Assembly (NCBI GenBank): GCA_965225895.1
Contig: CBDDBR010000011.1
Coordinates: 682,001-746,000 of the forward strand
Direction: 5' to 3'
From: Endobugula sp965225895
GTDB lineage: Bacteria > Pseudomonadota > Gammaproteobacteria > Pseudomonadales > Cellvibrionaceae
DNA length: 64,000 nt
Shown: positions 1 to 8,969 of the stretch, one piece after another
Layout of the letters: every line of letters begins with the position of its first letter
Numbering within the stretch: the stretch's first letter is position 1
Translations under genes and position numbers: made by a program
The notes under the pieces: model-generated
The model's input: only the letters and a program-made list of their open reading frames with translations
Databases searched by the model: none
What the model was told of the DNA's origin: nothing

Positions 1-1
1 T

Positions 2-298
2 GATAGCGATATTGCTGCTGCAGAAGCAACATGGGCACAAGTAGTGCCTATGTTAGCAGATGCAAGTTACGATCTTGTGGTATTAGATGAGTTAACGTAT
101 ATGTTAGCGTATAAATATCTTGATGAAGATACCGTGATTAATGCGATTAAAAATAGTCCCATTGAGCAAAGTATTGTCGTTACAGGGCGTGGAGGTGGTT
201 CCGCGTTACAAGATATTATGGATACTGTATCTGAAGTAAAAGATATTAAACATGCTTACAAAGAAGGTATAAAGGCTCGAAAAGGTGTCGATTATTAA
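2..298 (+). CDS. cobO: Cob(I)alamin adenosyltransferase, C-terminal part (5' end outside window)
   Basis: The frame is open from the window edge to TAA at 296-298, giving about 98 residues of the C-terminal half of a CobO/BtuR corrinoid adenosyltransferase. The family signature VVLDELTY is followed by the VVTGRGG segment, and the protein ends in the usual HAYKEGIKARKGVDY-like tail. The enzyme moves the 5'-deoxyadenosyl group of ATP to cob(I)alamin or cobinamide in the cytosol. It heads the cobamide salvage genes that follow. The ATP-binding N-terminus and the promoter, and any cobalamin riboswitch, lie upstream of the window. A terminator-like palindrome follows at 365-398. Confidence 0.92.
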   Translation, partial: DSDIAAAEATWAQVVPMLADASYDLVVLDELTYMLAYKYLDEDTVINAIKNSPIEQSIVVTGRGGGSALQDIMDTVSEVKDIKHAYKEGIKARKGVDY

Positions 299-364
299 TT
301 CTGTGTTAACTCATAGTGAAAACCATAGTACAAATTATAGTGTAAATAATCGTACTGCTACTAA

Positions 365-398
365 AAAAGCCTCTGACAATGCATTGTCAGAGGCTTTT
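365..398. terminator. Perfect terminator-like palindrome between cobO and cbiZ
   Basis: Positions 369-394 form a perfect 26-bp palindrome (GCCTCTGACAATG and its complement). It is flanked by A-runs at 363-368 and TTTT at 395-398, so the symmetry extends to 34 bp. This is the form of a bidirectional intrinsic terminator. It lies 67 bp after the cobO stop. It would be translated if cbiZ began at the GTG at 285, which argues for a later cbiZ start or for attenuation within the operon. Confidence 0.7.
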
Positions 399-449
399 CT
401 ATGGTCGGCACACCAACCGTTGCTTGACCAAGATCAGCACGACTTATTT

Positions 450-1292
450 ATGCCAGGCTTTATTGCGATACCACCTATGGCTTTATTTGCAGGGTGTGAG
501 GGTTATATTTCTTCACAATCTGTGGATCTTCAGTTTTCGTCACCGTTTCAAATACTTAGTTCTTCAGTATTGAATGGTGGCTATACATTGAGTCAGCGTT
601 ACGTAAATTTACGTGTGGGGGCTGAGTGCATTGTGGGTAATACCACACCCAAGCAGGTTTTTCGACAATACCTGAATGATTGCACATTATTACATACGGT
701 TTCATCTAACGAAGAGACGCTAGTGGGAATGATGACCGCAGCATCCATGAAATCGTGTCGAGTCATTTCTCATACCATTACTGATGACGATAATAACGAA
801 GCGAGCCTTTTTGTTATGGTGACATCGGGTATTGGTAATTTACGTGCAGCGGGTGATGAAGCGGAATACCGTTATTTATATTCTGCAGTACATGATGATG
901 TGTTAGCAGAAGATACCTCTAATAATGCCATGCCCAGTGATATTGGCACCATTAATATTTTTGTTGCTTGCAGCAAAATGCTATCGCCTGCGGCACAGGC
1001 CGAAGCGATCATGTTAGTCACAGAAGCAAAAGTTTTAGCTTTATCATTATTACAGTTAACCAGTCCTCAGTCGTCTCAATTAGCCACAGGTACGGGCACC
1101 GATGCAGTGGCAATTGCCTGTCCTCATTCTAATCGGGCTACTTCAGAGCCAACGAGCAAAAATAAACGATCAGTGATTGATTTTGTTGGTAAGCACACTG
1201 TCTTAGGCGAACATTTAGGGCGTATGGTGACCACCGCGGTACAAGATTCTGTACGCCAATACATGTTACATCGAGTTTCCACATCACCATGA
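450..1292 (+). CDS. cbiZ: Adenosylcobinamide amidohydrolase CbiZ
   Basis: CbiZ hydrolyses the aminopropanol amide bond of adenosylcobinamide (or pseudocobalamin) to adenosylcobyric acid, the entry to cobamide remodelling. Family marks are the N-terminal LSSSVLNGGY stretch, the GTINIFVACSKMLSPAA block, the TEAKVLAL helix and ATGTGTDAVAIACP near the C-terminus. The open frame reaches back to a GTG at 285. I place the start at ATG 450 because residues before it match nothing and overlap a terminator-like palindrome, and because about 30 residues before the LSSS block is usual. No good ribosome site precedes 450, so the start is uncertain. The stop overlaps the cbiP start (ATGA). Confidence 0.83.
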   Translation: MPGFIAIPPMALFAGCEGYISSQSVDLQFSSPFQILSSSVLNGGYTLSQRYVNLRVGAECIVGNTTPKQVFRQYLNDCTLLHTVSSNEETLVGMMTAASMKSCRVISHTITDDDNNEASLFVMVTSGIGNLRAAGDEAEYRYLYSAVHDDVLAEDTSNNAMPSDIGTINIFVACSKMLSPAAQAEAIMLVTEAKVLALSLLQLTSPQSSQLATGTGTDAVAIACPHSNRATSEPTSKNKRSVIDFVGKHTVLGEHLGRMVTTAVQDSVRQYMLHRVSTSP

Positions 1293-2833
1293 ATAGACAT
1301 ACCTTGATGGTACAGGGGACGACATCGGATGCAGGCAAGAGTATTTTGGTTGCGGGTATTTGTCGGGTGCTGTATCGACGAGGCATTAGCGTAGCGCCGT
1401 TTAAACCACAAAATATGGCGCTAAATAGTGCGGTAACAATGGATGGTGGTGAAATAGGCCGAGCACAAGCCGTGCAGGCGCAAGCCTGTGGTTTAGCAGC
1501 GCATACCGATATGAATCCCATATTATTAAAACCTTCTTCCGATACTGGTGCACAAGTTATTGTGCAAGGTAAAGCGTTACATAATATGGAAGCCACGCAT
1601 TTTCACGATTATAAAGCGGTAGCCATGAACGCGGTGTTAGATTCTTATCAACGCTTACGTTCGCAATACGATGTGATTATTGTTGAAGGTGCGGGCAGTC
1701 CTGCAGAAATTAATTTACGCGAAAATGACATTGCCAATATGGGCTTTGCTGAAGCCGTTGATTGCTCGGTAATTATTGTGGCTGACATTGATCGTGGGGG
1801 CGTATTTGCGCATCTGGTGGGCACCCTTGATTTGTTATCAGAATCAGAGCAACAACGAGTGACTGGTTTTGTGATTAATCGTTTTCGTGGTGATATTGCA
1901 TTATTGCAGTCGGGTCTTGATTGGCTAGAAGATAAAACCCATCGCCCTGTGTTGGGAGTGGTTCCGTATCTAATGAATTTTTACTTGGATGCAGAAGACG
2001 CAATCACGTATGTGAATGATGATCAGCAAGCGTCAAGTGAATCTCAAGCGCTTCATAAAGCATCTCATCAAGTCGTACGTATTGTTGTGCCTGTATTTTC
2101 ACGTATTAGCAACCATACCGATTTTGATGCATTGCAATTACACCCACACGTTGATTTAATTTTTGTGGGGCCTGGGCAAGTGTTACCCGCTGCAGATGTT
2201 ATTATTTTGCCAGGTACAAAAAATGTACGAAAAGACCTTGCCTTATTACGCGAACATCAATGGGATACCGCGATTATGCGCCATCTACGTTACGGTGGTA
2301 AATTATTAGGTATTTGTGGGGGATACCAAATGTTAGGTGAAACGATCGTTGACCCCCAAGGTATAGAAGATAGCGCAGGTGAGTCTACAGGTTTATCGTT
2401 ATTAGCGTTGAATACGGTATTAGCCCCAGAAAAAATTCTGACTAATGTAGAGGGTGTAATGAATCCTTTATTACTTAAAGATAATAAGGCATTCGAGCAA
2501 ACGCAAAAAAATACGATTGTGAGTAGCGGCTATGAGATACATTGTGGTGTTACCACGGGTAATGAGCAATATGCGCCATTAATTCACTTATCAGACGGGC
2601 GTTGTGACGGTGTAATTTCTGAAGATAATAGAATTATAGGTACCTATATTCATGGTTTATTTGACCGTGCAGAAACGACCACTGCTTTTTTACAGTGGGC
2701 AGGTGCTGATGTGTTAGACGATGTAACGATTGATTTACACGCTATACGAGAGCAGCAATTAGAACGTTTAGCTGATTGCTTAGAAGAACACTTGTCCGCT
2801 GATTTTTTTCAGCAATTTGAACCAACAAATTGA
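1289..2833 (+). CDS. cbiP: Cobyric acid synthase (glutamine-hydrolysing)
   Basis: CbiP/CobQ amidates four side chains of adenosylcobyrinic acid a,c-diamide using glutamine and ATP. The N-terminal dethiobiotin-synthetase-like domain carries VQGTTSDAGKS (residues 8-18). The C-terminal class I glutamine amidotransferase carries the nucleophile Cys343 in LGICGGYQMLG and His455 in YIHGLFD. Its 514 residues are normal for the family. It starts inside the cbiZ stop. In a cluster without corrin-ring genes it is unexpected unless incomplete corrinoids are salvaged or ring genes lie elsewhere in the genome. Confidence 0.95.
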   Translation: MNRHTLMVQGTTSDAGKSILVAGICRVLYRRGISVAPFKPQNMALNSAVTMDGGEIGRAQAVQAQACGLAAHTDMNPILLKPSSDTGAQVIVQGKALHNMEATHFHDYKAVAMNAVLDSYQRLRSQYDVIIVEGAGSPAEINLRENDIANMGFAEAVDCSVIIVADIDRGGVFAHLVGTLDLLSESEQQRVTGFVINRFRGDIALLQSGLDWLEDKTHRPVLGVVPYLMNFYLDAEDAITYVNDDQQASSESQALHKASHQVVRIVVPVFSRISNHTDFDALQLHPHVDLIFVGPGQVLPAADVIILPGTKNVRKDLALLREHQWDTAIMRHLRYGGKLLGICGGYQMLGETIVDPQGIEDSAGESTGLSLLALNTVLAPEKILTNVEGVMNPLLLKDNKAFEQTQKNTIVSSGYEIHCGVTTGNEQYAPLIHLSDGRCDGVISEDNRIIGTYIHGLFDRAETTTAFLQWAGADVLDDVTIDLHAIREQQLERLADCLEEHLSADFFQQFEPTN

Positions 2834-2840
2834 TTATTGT

Positions 2841-3917
2841 ATGCGTTTATTACAGCCGACATCGCTGATAATTATTTTGGCTATTTTACTGCCATGTTGC
2901 ATGATCGTGGCGATCGCTTTAGGTGCTGTTAATATATCCATTGTTGATGTCTTTTATTCGCTGTTCCCTTTTGTGGATGCAATATCACACACCGTTAATC
3001 AAGCAGCATCAAGTACACAATCAATTATTGTATCTATTCGATTACCTCGCGTGTTGTTAGCGGCAGCTATTGGTGCTTTATTGGCTGCCAGTGGTGCGAT
3101 TACCCAAGGTTTATTTCGTAATCCTTTAGCGGATCCTTCCTTAATTGGCGTTACTGCTGGTGCTTCGTTAGGTGGCAGCGTGATGATTTTTTTATTAAGC
3201 GGCAGTACGTTTTTGGCCTTGGCTACGCAATGGTTAGGGGGTGCATTTCCTATTATTGCGCTGATATCTCTAGGGGCATTTTTGGGTGGTTTATTAGCCG
3301 TATATATTGTTTATACCTTAGCGAATAATCAATATGGTACATCGGTGGCGACAATGTTGCTCGCAGGTATTGGTATTACCGCATTAGCATCGAGTATGAC
3401 AAGTCTACTGGAGTTTATTTCTGATAATGAATTACTGCGCCGTATTAGCTTATGGCGTATGGGCGGTTTAGATGGTGCCGATACATTTAATGTGGGTATT
3501 GCATGGTGCATGATGGTTGTTATGGCTGTTGTTTTACCACGTTATAGTCAAGGGCTTAATGCATTATTACTCGGTGAATCAGAAGCGCGTCACTTAGGGG
3601 TTAATGTAGAATCTTTAAAGCGGCGGTTAATTATATTGGTTGCAGCTTGTGTGGGTATTTCGGTCGCACTAGGAGGCACTATTACCTTTGTTGGATTAGT
3701 GGTGCCACATATTGTGCGTTTATTAATTGGCCCCGATCATCGTTATCTTATTCCTGCTTCTGCGTTATTAGGCGCGGTATTATTAGTACTTGCTGATTTA
3801 TGTGCGCGTTTATTATTAGCGCCAACAGAATTACCTGTGGGTTTAGTCACTGCCGTGATAGGCGTGCCATTTTTTATCTCTCTGCTTAAGCGTCGTCACG
3901 CTTATGGAGCCAGTTAA
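2841..3917 (+). CDS. btuC: Cobalamin ABC transporter permease BtuC (FecCD family)
   Basis: This very hydrophobic protein (358 residues from this start) has about ten membrane segments. It carries FecCD-family marks: the SIRLPRVLLAAAIGA block, GLFRNPLADPSLIGV, and the C-terminal FVGLVVPHIVRLLIGPDHR cytoplasmic loop that contacts the ATPase. It forms the inner-membrane channel for vitamin B12 or cobinamide. An in-frame TTG at 2817 overlaps the cbiP end, but ATG 2841 lies just after the cbiP stop and is preferred. It overlaps the next ATPase gene by one base (TAATG). Heme or siderophore permeases are in the same family; the cobalamin role comes from context. Confidence 0.88.
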   Translation: MRLLQPTSLIIILAILLPCCMIVAIALGAVNISIVDVFYSLFPFVDAISHTVNQAASSTQSIIVSIRLPRVLLAAAIGALLAASGAITQGLFRNPLADPSLIGVTAGASLGGSVMIFLLSGSTFLALATQWLGGAFPIIALISLGAFLGGLLAVYIVYTLANNQYGTSVATMLLAGIGITALASSMTSLLEFISDNELLRRISLWRMGGLDGADTFNVGIAWCMMVVMAVVLPRYSQGLNALLLGESEARHLGVNVESLKRRLIILVAACVGISVALGGTITFVGLVVPHIVRLLIGPDHRYLIPASALLGAVLLVLADLCARLLLAPTELPVGLVTAVIGVPFFISLLKRRHAYGAS

Positions 3918-4693
3918 TGGCGGTATTAACGATACGTGATTTATCTGTGCATGGTTGGGGCGGGCAATTACTGCATCATATCAGCGTTGATGTGAAAGCA
4001 GGTGAGTTACTAGCCATTATTGGCCCTAATGGTGCAGGTAAAACAACGTTAATGAATAGTATTGTTAATACCCACCAGCATCAGTTAGTCGGTGATATTG
4101 ATGTCTGTGGCCAAGCAGCTTCTGTATGGTCAAGTGAAGCACGTGCACGCCATATTGCTTTTTTACCACAAGCCAGTGTATTGAGTTTTCCTTTTACGGT
4201 AGAAGAAGTCGTTAGTTTATCGCGTACTCCTCACAATACCGGGGTGCAATTAGATCGACAAATTATTCACGAAGCATTGCAGGCTTTAGATATTAACCAT
4301 TTAAAACAACGTTTATATACGCAGTTGTCGGGTGGTGAAAAACAGCGTGTACAGCTGGCTCGAGTCATGGCGCAAATTTGGCGCAGTGATGATGCAGAGC
4401 AACGTTTATTGTTATTAGATGAACCGACATCGTCTTTAGATTTGGGGCATCAAGAGCAGCTAATGGATGCGGTGCGCCTATTTGCAAATCAAGGTGTCGC
4501 TACGGTGATGATTGTACATGATGTAAATTTAGCCATGCGCCACGCGGATACAGTACTGGCATTACGGGATGGAAAAGTGATTGCACAAGGGCAACCAAGC
4601 GACGTAGTAAATAGCGCATTAATGAAAACCTTATACAGCGTGAATGTAACTACAATTCGACATCCAGAAACACATAAAATGATTCTTGTATAA
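3917..4693 (+). CDS. btuD: ABC transporter ATPase for corrinoid uptake (BtuD/HmuV-like)
   Basis: This 258-residue ATPase energises the BtuC channel. Walker A is GPNGAGKTT (about residues 35-43), the Q-loop LPQAS follows, the signature is LSGGEKQRVQLARVMAQ, and Walker B is LLLLDEPTSSLD, followed by the switch His in IVHDVNLAMRHAD. The RTPHNTG segment resembles heme-importer HmuV proteins, so by sequence alone heme is possible. Its position between btuC and cobU, with btuF at the operon end, supports cobalamin. Confidence 0.87.
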   Translation: MAVLTIRDLSVHGWGGQLLHHISVDVKAGELLAIIGPNGAGKTTLMNSIVNTHQHQLVGDIDVCGQAASVWSSEARARHIAFLPQASVLSFPFTVEEVVSLSRTPHNTGVQLDRQIIHEALQALDINHLKQRLYTQLSGGEKQRVQLARVMAQIWRSDDAEQRLLLLDEPTSSLDLGHQEQLMDAVRLFANQGVATVMIVHDVNLAMRHADTVLALRDGKVIAQGQPSDVVNSALMKTLYSVNVTTIRHPETHKMILV

Positions 4694-4833
4694 AGAGTTA
4701 TATTGAGGATTATATTGAGTGTTATGTTGCGTGTTGTATCAAGAATGATACAGAGCATGATGCGCATTCATTACATGAATTGTTATGTCAGTTTTGTGCA
4801 GTAACAACAAGCTAACAATAAAAGGGTCATGAT

Positions 4834-5373
4834 ATGAAACACCTAATTTTAGGTGGCGCACGAAGTGGAAAAAGTGCTTATGCCGAGGAGCAAGCTCTAG
4901 CCCATGGTGCTCGTCAACATGAGAACCAACAATCCTCGTGTAATTTTTGGTATGTGGCAACGGCAACGGTCAGTGATGATCAGGAGATGAAGCAACGTAT
5001 TGCGCATCATCAACAAAGCCGAGAAGACTGTTGGCAGTTAATAGAAGAACCTTTAAATATTGCTGCTGTTATTCGTCAGCACGCCAGTTCGAGTGACGTA
5101 ATACTTGTTGATTGTTTAACGCTATGGCTAACGAATGCATTATTAAATCAATCGTGGCCTACCGACAAACAAGCGTTTGTAGAGGCTGTAGCCAATTCAT
5201 CTGCCCAGTTATATTTTGTGAGTAACGAAGTAGGTTCTGGGATTGTGCCATTGGGTGAATTGTCACGACAATTTGTTGATGAGAGTGGTTGGCTACATCA
5301 GGCTTTAGCCAAACAGTGTGAGCACGTATCATTAATTGTGGCAGGCTTACCGCTTGCATTAAAAACACCTTAA
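4834..5373 (+). CDS. cobU: Adenosylcobinamide kinase / cobinamide-phosphate guanylyltransferase
   Basis: CobU phosphorylates adenosylcobinamide and then transfers GMP from GTP, giving AdoCbi-GDP, the substrate of CobS. The P-loop GGARSGKSAYAEE is at residues 7-19, the basic/His region RIAHHQQSREDCW carries the guanylylated histidine, and the family motifs DCLTLWLTN and VSNEVGSGIVP follow. Its length of 179 residues is normal. A ribosome site (AAAGGG) lies 9 bases upstream. A 140-bp gap separates it from the ATPase gene and holds short imperfect repeats of a TTATATTGAG type. Confidence 0.95.
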   Translation: MKHLILGGARSGKSAYAEEQALAHGARQHENQQSSCNFWYVATATVSDDQEMKQRIAHHQQSREDCWQLIEEPLNIAAVIRQHASSSDVILVDCLTLWLTNALLNQSWPTDKQAFVEAVANSSAQLYFVSNEVGSGIVPLGELSRQFVDESGWLHQALAKQCEHVSLIVAGLPLALKTP

Positions 5374-5412
5374 GTAACGCTTTTTAACGTTATGCTTTAT
5401 GGTTAGCATCCC

Positions 5413-6465
5413 ATGAAAAAACTAAAACACGCCGCAAAAAAAATAGATCAAAAGTCGTTGATTGAAGCACAGCGTTATCAATCAACACTCACTAAACCTG
5501 TAGGGTCTTTAGGGCGTTTAGAAACATTGGCTGAAAAATTTGCAGGTTGGCAAGGCACCGCGCACCCCACCTTACAAACAATAAGCGTTAAGGTGTTTGC
5601 AGGTGATCATGGGGTGTGTCAGCAACAAGTGTCCGCTTTTCCGCAAGCAGTGACTACGCAAATGATTGTTAATTTTTTAGCAGGTGGCGCGGCTATTAGT
5701 GTATTGAGTCAACATGTAGGCGCCGAATTTTCGGTGTGTCATTTAGGAACTGTTACTGATATTCCTGATGCTTATATTTGCCACCCTCAATTACAGCAAT
5801 ACAATATTGCTCGCGGTACTGCCGATTTATCGCAGCAAGCTGCAATGACCGAGCATGAATTACAGGCCGCCATTCTTGTGGGGTATAACGTTGCTGAATC
5901 GTTAGATACACAATTATTTATTGGTGGTGAAATGGGTATTGGCAATACAACATCGGCGTCGGCTATTTATGCCGCATTATTGGGCTTATCGCCCGAAGCC
6001 GTTGTGGGTGCGGGCACAGGTGTTGATGCAAAAGGCATACAGCGAAAGCAACAGGTTATTGCTACGGCATTGGCTTTGCACCATGCACAATTAGACAGCC
6101 CTTATCAGGTGTTGCGTTGTTTAGGCGGTTTAGAAATTGCAGCACTCGTGGGGTGTTATATTCGGTGTGCACAAAAAGGCATCCCTGTTTTAGTTGACGG
6201 TGTTATTTGTACCGCAGCCGCATTGGTTGCCATAAAAATTAATCCCTCCGTACAGGATTGGCTTTTATTTTCTCATCAATCTGTCGAGCCAGCCCATCAG
6301 TTAGCATTACAATCACTGAATGAAAAACCTTTGCTAGATTTATCTATGCGTTTAGGTGAGGGCAGTGGTGCGATGGTAGCAGTGCCTTTATTGCAAATGG
6401 CATTGCAACTGCATAATACAATGGCGACATTCTCGCAAGCGGGAGTGAGTGCCAGTGAAGAATAA
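5413..6465 (+). CDS. cobT: Nicotinate-nucleotide--dimethylbenzimidazole phosphoribosyltransferase
   Basis: CobT makes alpha-ribazole phosphate from dimethylbenzimidazole (or another lower-ligand base) and nicotinate mononucleotide. Visible motifs are KPVGSLGRLE near the N-terminus, the FAGDHGVCQQQVSAFP block, the GEMGIGNTTSASA loop and the catalytic Glu316 in RLGEGSGAM. Its 350 residues match the family. It supplies the nucleotide part that CobC and CobS finish, so a corrinoid cut by CbiZ can be rebuilt with the preferred base. Confidence 0.96.
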   Translation: MKKLKHAAKKIDQKSLIEAQRYQSTLTKPVGSLGRLETLAEKFAGWQGTAHPTLQTISVKVFAGDHGVCQQQVSAFPQAVTTQMIVNFLAGGAAISVLSQHVGAEFSVCHLGTVTDIPDAYICHPQLQQYNIARGTADLSQQAAMTEHELQAAILVGYNVAESLDTQLFIGGEMGIGNTTSASAIYAALLGLSPEAVVGAGTGVDAKGIQRKQQVIATALALHHAQLDSPYQVLRCLGGLEIAALVGCYIRCAQKGIPVLVDGVICTAAALVAIKINPSVQDWLLFSHQSVEPAHQLALQSLNEKPLLDLSMRLGEGSGAMVAVPLLQMALQLHNTMATFSQAGVSASEE

Positions 6466-6487
6466 TCGTGGCAAATGACAGTGGCAA

Positions 6488-7156
6488 ATGATAGTGATGA
6501 GTAATCAAGTACAAGCAGGTGAGAGTATTACCACCACTGTGGATTTATTACGCCATGGCGAATGCGTTGATGGGCACTGCTATCGTGGCGCCACCGATGT
6601 TGCTTTATCAGAAAAAGGGATGGCATCAATGACGCAACGCGTACAACATTTTCTGCTGTCTGATATACCGCCATGGCAGCGTGTAATAAGTTCGCCACTC
6701 ATACGTTGTGCGCATTTTGCGAATGATTTATCTCAGCAATATCAACTACCGTTGCACCTTAATGATAAGTTACAAGAAATGTATTTTGGTGATTGGGAAG
6801 GGCAATCGATTGATCATATATGGCAAACGCAGCAACATAGTGTTGAACAATGGTTTGCAGATCCTGTACAACATCCGCCACCGAATGGTGAGGCAGCCGA
6901 TATATTTGCTGCACGGGTTGTGACCGGTTTTGAACAATCCATTCAACGGTATCAAGGTGAACACCTGTTAATGGTCACCCATGGTGGTGTTATGCGTGTA
7001 TTGCTCGCACATTGTTTATCCATGTCGTTGCTGGAGTTACATCGTTTTGATGTGCCGTATGCGTGCTTATCGCGGTTGCAAATTATTACCGCTAGTGACG
7101 GCCAGCAGTACTATCGGCTGATAGCACATAATATGACAAGAGAAGCTTATGCTTAG
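6488..7156 (+). CDS. cobC: Alpha-ribazole phosphatase (histidine phosphatase family)
   Basis: This phosphoglycerate-mutase-like phosphatase has the catalytic LLRHGE motif near residue 22 and a second catalytic His in MVTHGGVMRVLLAH. The CYRGATDVALSEKG stretch is typical of CobC. It removes phosphate from alpha-ribazole 5'-phosphate or from cobalamin 5'-phosphate. A second ATG at 6497 is possible as start. Just upstream, GTGGCAAATGA is tandemly duplicated (6468-6490). Its end overlaps cobS by 8 bp, showing translational coupling. Confidence 0.92.
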   Translation: MIVMSNQVQAGESITTTVDLLRHGECVDGHCYRGATDVALSEKGMASMTQRVQHFLLSDIPPWQRVISSPLIRCAHFANDLSQQYQLPLHLNDKLQEMYFGDWEGQSIDHIWQTQQHSVEQWFADPVQHPPPNGEAADIFAARVVTGFEQSIQRYQGEHLLMVTHGGVMRVLLAHCLSMSLLELHRFDVPYACLSRLQIITASDGQQYYRLIAHNMTREAYA

Positions 7157-8015
7157 TGCCGCCTTAAAAGTACAAGTGTTATTGAGACCATTTTTTATGG
7201 CACTGGCTTTGTTAACACGTATTCCTGTGGCGAAATATGTGTCTCAGCAATGGTTGCCTCATGAATGGCAAGACAAAGACTTAGGGCGTTCTGCTTTATG
7301 GTATCCCGTGGTAGGTGTTGTGATTGCGAGTATTTTAATGCTAGGGGTTTTTCTATTACCGAGTCATATTTCTCCGTGGGTTGCCGCTATATTTCTGCTT
7401 GTATTATGGGTAGGTACGACAGGCGCTTTGCATTTGGATGGCGTGGCAGATTGTGTGGATGCAATGTATGCAGGGCATAGTGTGCCGAATGTATTGAATG
7501 AACCTAATGATAAAAATCCAAAAATAGATAAAGTGCTTAAGGTATTAAAAGATCCCACCATCGGTGCGATGGCAGTGATTGCTTTAGTGATTGTGTTAAT
7601 GAGTAAAACCATACTATTAGCCAGCTTATGGATTTTATTAGACGCCTCTATTATCTTGTCTGTTATATTTTCTATTAGTATTGCACGCGTAGTTGCATTG
7701 TTATTTATGGTTTATACCCCGTATACACCTTACGCCAGCCAGCAAGGTTTGGGGGCTGTAATTGCGATGCATACTCCCCAAAAAATAGCATTGCTGGTGA
7801 GTAGTATTTTTGGGGTGGCCTTGTGTGTGTATTTTGTAATCTACGCGTCATGGTTGATGATGTTTGTCGCACTGTTAACTATGGCAGCGGTGTTTTATTT
7901 TTGGCGTTCATACTGGGTAAAAACATTAGGCGGTTTTGTGGGTGATGCCATAGGTTGCCTTATTGAAGTAATGGAAGTTGTAATCTTGTTTTTGTTTTAT
8001 TGTGCGCTTTTATAA
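7149..8015 (+). CDS. cobS: Adenosylcobinamide-GDP ribazoletransferase (cobalamin synthase)
   Basis: CobS is an integral membrane enzyme that joins AdoCbi-GDP to alpha-ribazole (phosphate), completing the nucleotide loop. The family signature is the acidic LDGVADCVDAMYAG region. Early conserved LTRIPV, a DPTIGAMAV stretch and the C-terminal TLGGFVGDAIGCLIEVME are also seen, with about six hydrophobic segments. At 288 residues it is slightly longer than usual, because of an insert with several Asn/Lys residues after the acidic motif. AAGAGAAG supplies the ribosome site inside cobC. Confidence 0.94.
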   Translation: MLSAALKVQVLLRPFFMALALLTRIPVAKYVSQQWLPHEWQDKDLGRSALWYPVVGVVIASILMLGVFLLPSHISPWVAAIFLLVLWVGTTGALHLDGVADCVDAMYAGHSVPNVLNEPNDKNPKIDKVLKVLKDPTIGAMAVIALVIVLMSKTILLASLWILLDASIILSVIFSISIARVVALLFMVYTPYTPYASQQGLGAVIAMHTPQKIALLVSSIFGVALCVYFVIYASWLMMFVALLTMAAVFYFWRSYWVKTLGGFVGDAIGCLIEVMEVVILFLFYCALL

Positions 8016-8039
8016 AACCTTGATAGTGGTTAATTAAAT

Positions 8040-8969
8040 ATGGCGATAATTAGTGTTTTAGTAGCAGTGCTGCTTGATAAAATATTTGCAGAGCCTAAAT
8101 ATTATCACCCATTGGTTGGTTTTGGTGCTGTTGCGAATCGTTGTGAAAAAATATTAAATCAGCCACATTTTTCATCAGGCTTGCATATTTTTTTAGGCGC
8201 CTTAGCTTGGTTTTTGTTAGTGATATTGCCAAGTTTCTTTTTTTTGATATTGACCTCATATCTTGAGGTGACTCTTGGCTATGGCTGGTTTTTTGATGCG
8301 GTGATAATTTATATTGCCATCGGTTATAGTAGTTTGCGTCAGCATGCGGTTATTGTTTTAGCGGCATTAAAAGAAAAAAATATTACTTTGGCACAAGAAA
8401 AAGTGGGTTGGATTGTGAGTAGAGACACCAAGCAATTAGATAGTGTAGGTGTGCGTCGAGCAACGATAGAGTCAGTATTAGAGAATGGCAGTGATGCGAT
8501 TTTTGCACCAGTATTTTGGTTTTTAATCGGCGGTGTGCCTGCGGTTGTGGTGTATCGTTTAGCAAATACGCTGGATGCAATGTGGGGGTATAAAACCACG
8601 CGTTTTTTATTTTTTGGCCGATTTTCTGCGCGTATGGATGACATACTCAATTATATTCCGAGTCGTATTGTTGGTTTGAGTTATGCTTTGCTGGGGTACA
8701 CGGCAACAGCGTTACAATGTTGGCGTCAGCAGGCGTGCGGTTTAGAAAGCCCAAACGCGAGTGTGGTGATGACGGCAGGTGGCGGCGCTCTTAATATTCG
8801 TTTAGGGGGTGACACGTATTATCAGGGCGAAAAAAAAGAGAAACCATTTTTTGGTGGTAAAAATGACCCTACAGATAAGGATGTGTTGCGCAGCATACAA
8901 TTAATCGATAAAACGCTTGGTTTATGGTGTGCTGTGTTCTTAGTATATGGTGTGTGGGCATTATTATGA
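8040..8969 (+). CDS. cbiB: Adenosylcobinamide-phosphate synthase CbiB
   Basis: CbiB is a membrane enzyme that attaches aminopropanol phosphate (from CobD) to adenosylcobyric acid, so it acts directly after CbiZ or CbiP. Family marks are LLDKIFAEPKYYHPLVGFG at the N-terminus, the GWIVSRDTKQLD and RATIESVLENGSDAIFAPVFW blocks, ANTLDAMWGYKT, and the C-terminal LNIRLGGDTYYQG. It has four or five membrane segments and 309 residues, as usual. Its stop overlaps the cobD start (ATGA). Confidence 0.95.
   Translation: MAIISVLVAVLLDKIFAEPKYYHPLVGFGAVANRCEKILNQPHFSSGLHIFLGALAWFLLVILPSFFFLILTSYLEVTLGYGWFFDAVIIYIAIGYSSLRQHAVIVLAALKEKNITLAQEKVGWIVSRDTKQLDSVGVRRATIESVLENGSDAIFAPVFWFLIGGVPAVVVYRLANTLDAMWGYKTTRFLFFGRFSARMDDILNYIPSRIVGLSYALLGYTATALQCWRQQACGLESPNASVVMTAGGGALNIRLGGDTYYQGEKKEKPFFGGKNDPTDKDVLRSIQLIDKTLGLWCAVFLVYGVWALL

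Noticed and set aside
1138..1596. Reverse-strand ORFs across the cbiZ/cbiP junction
   Set aside because: Both forward genes match strong families, and the reverse frames have no recognised content.
4489..4966. Reverse-strand ORFs over the btuD end and the cobU start
   Set aside because: Low-complexity Ile/Leu/Thr runs from the repeated TTATATTGAG spacer; no family and no ribosome site.
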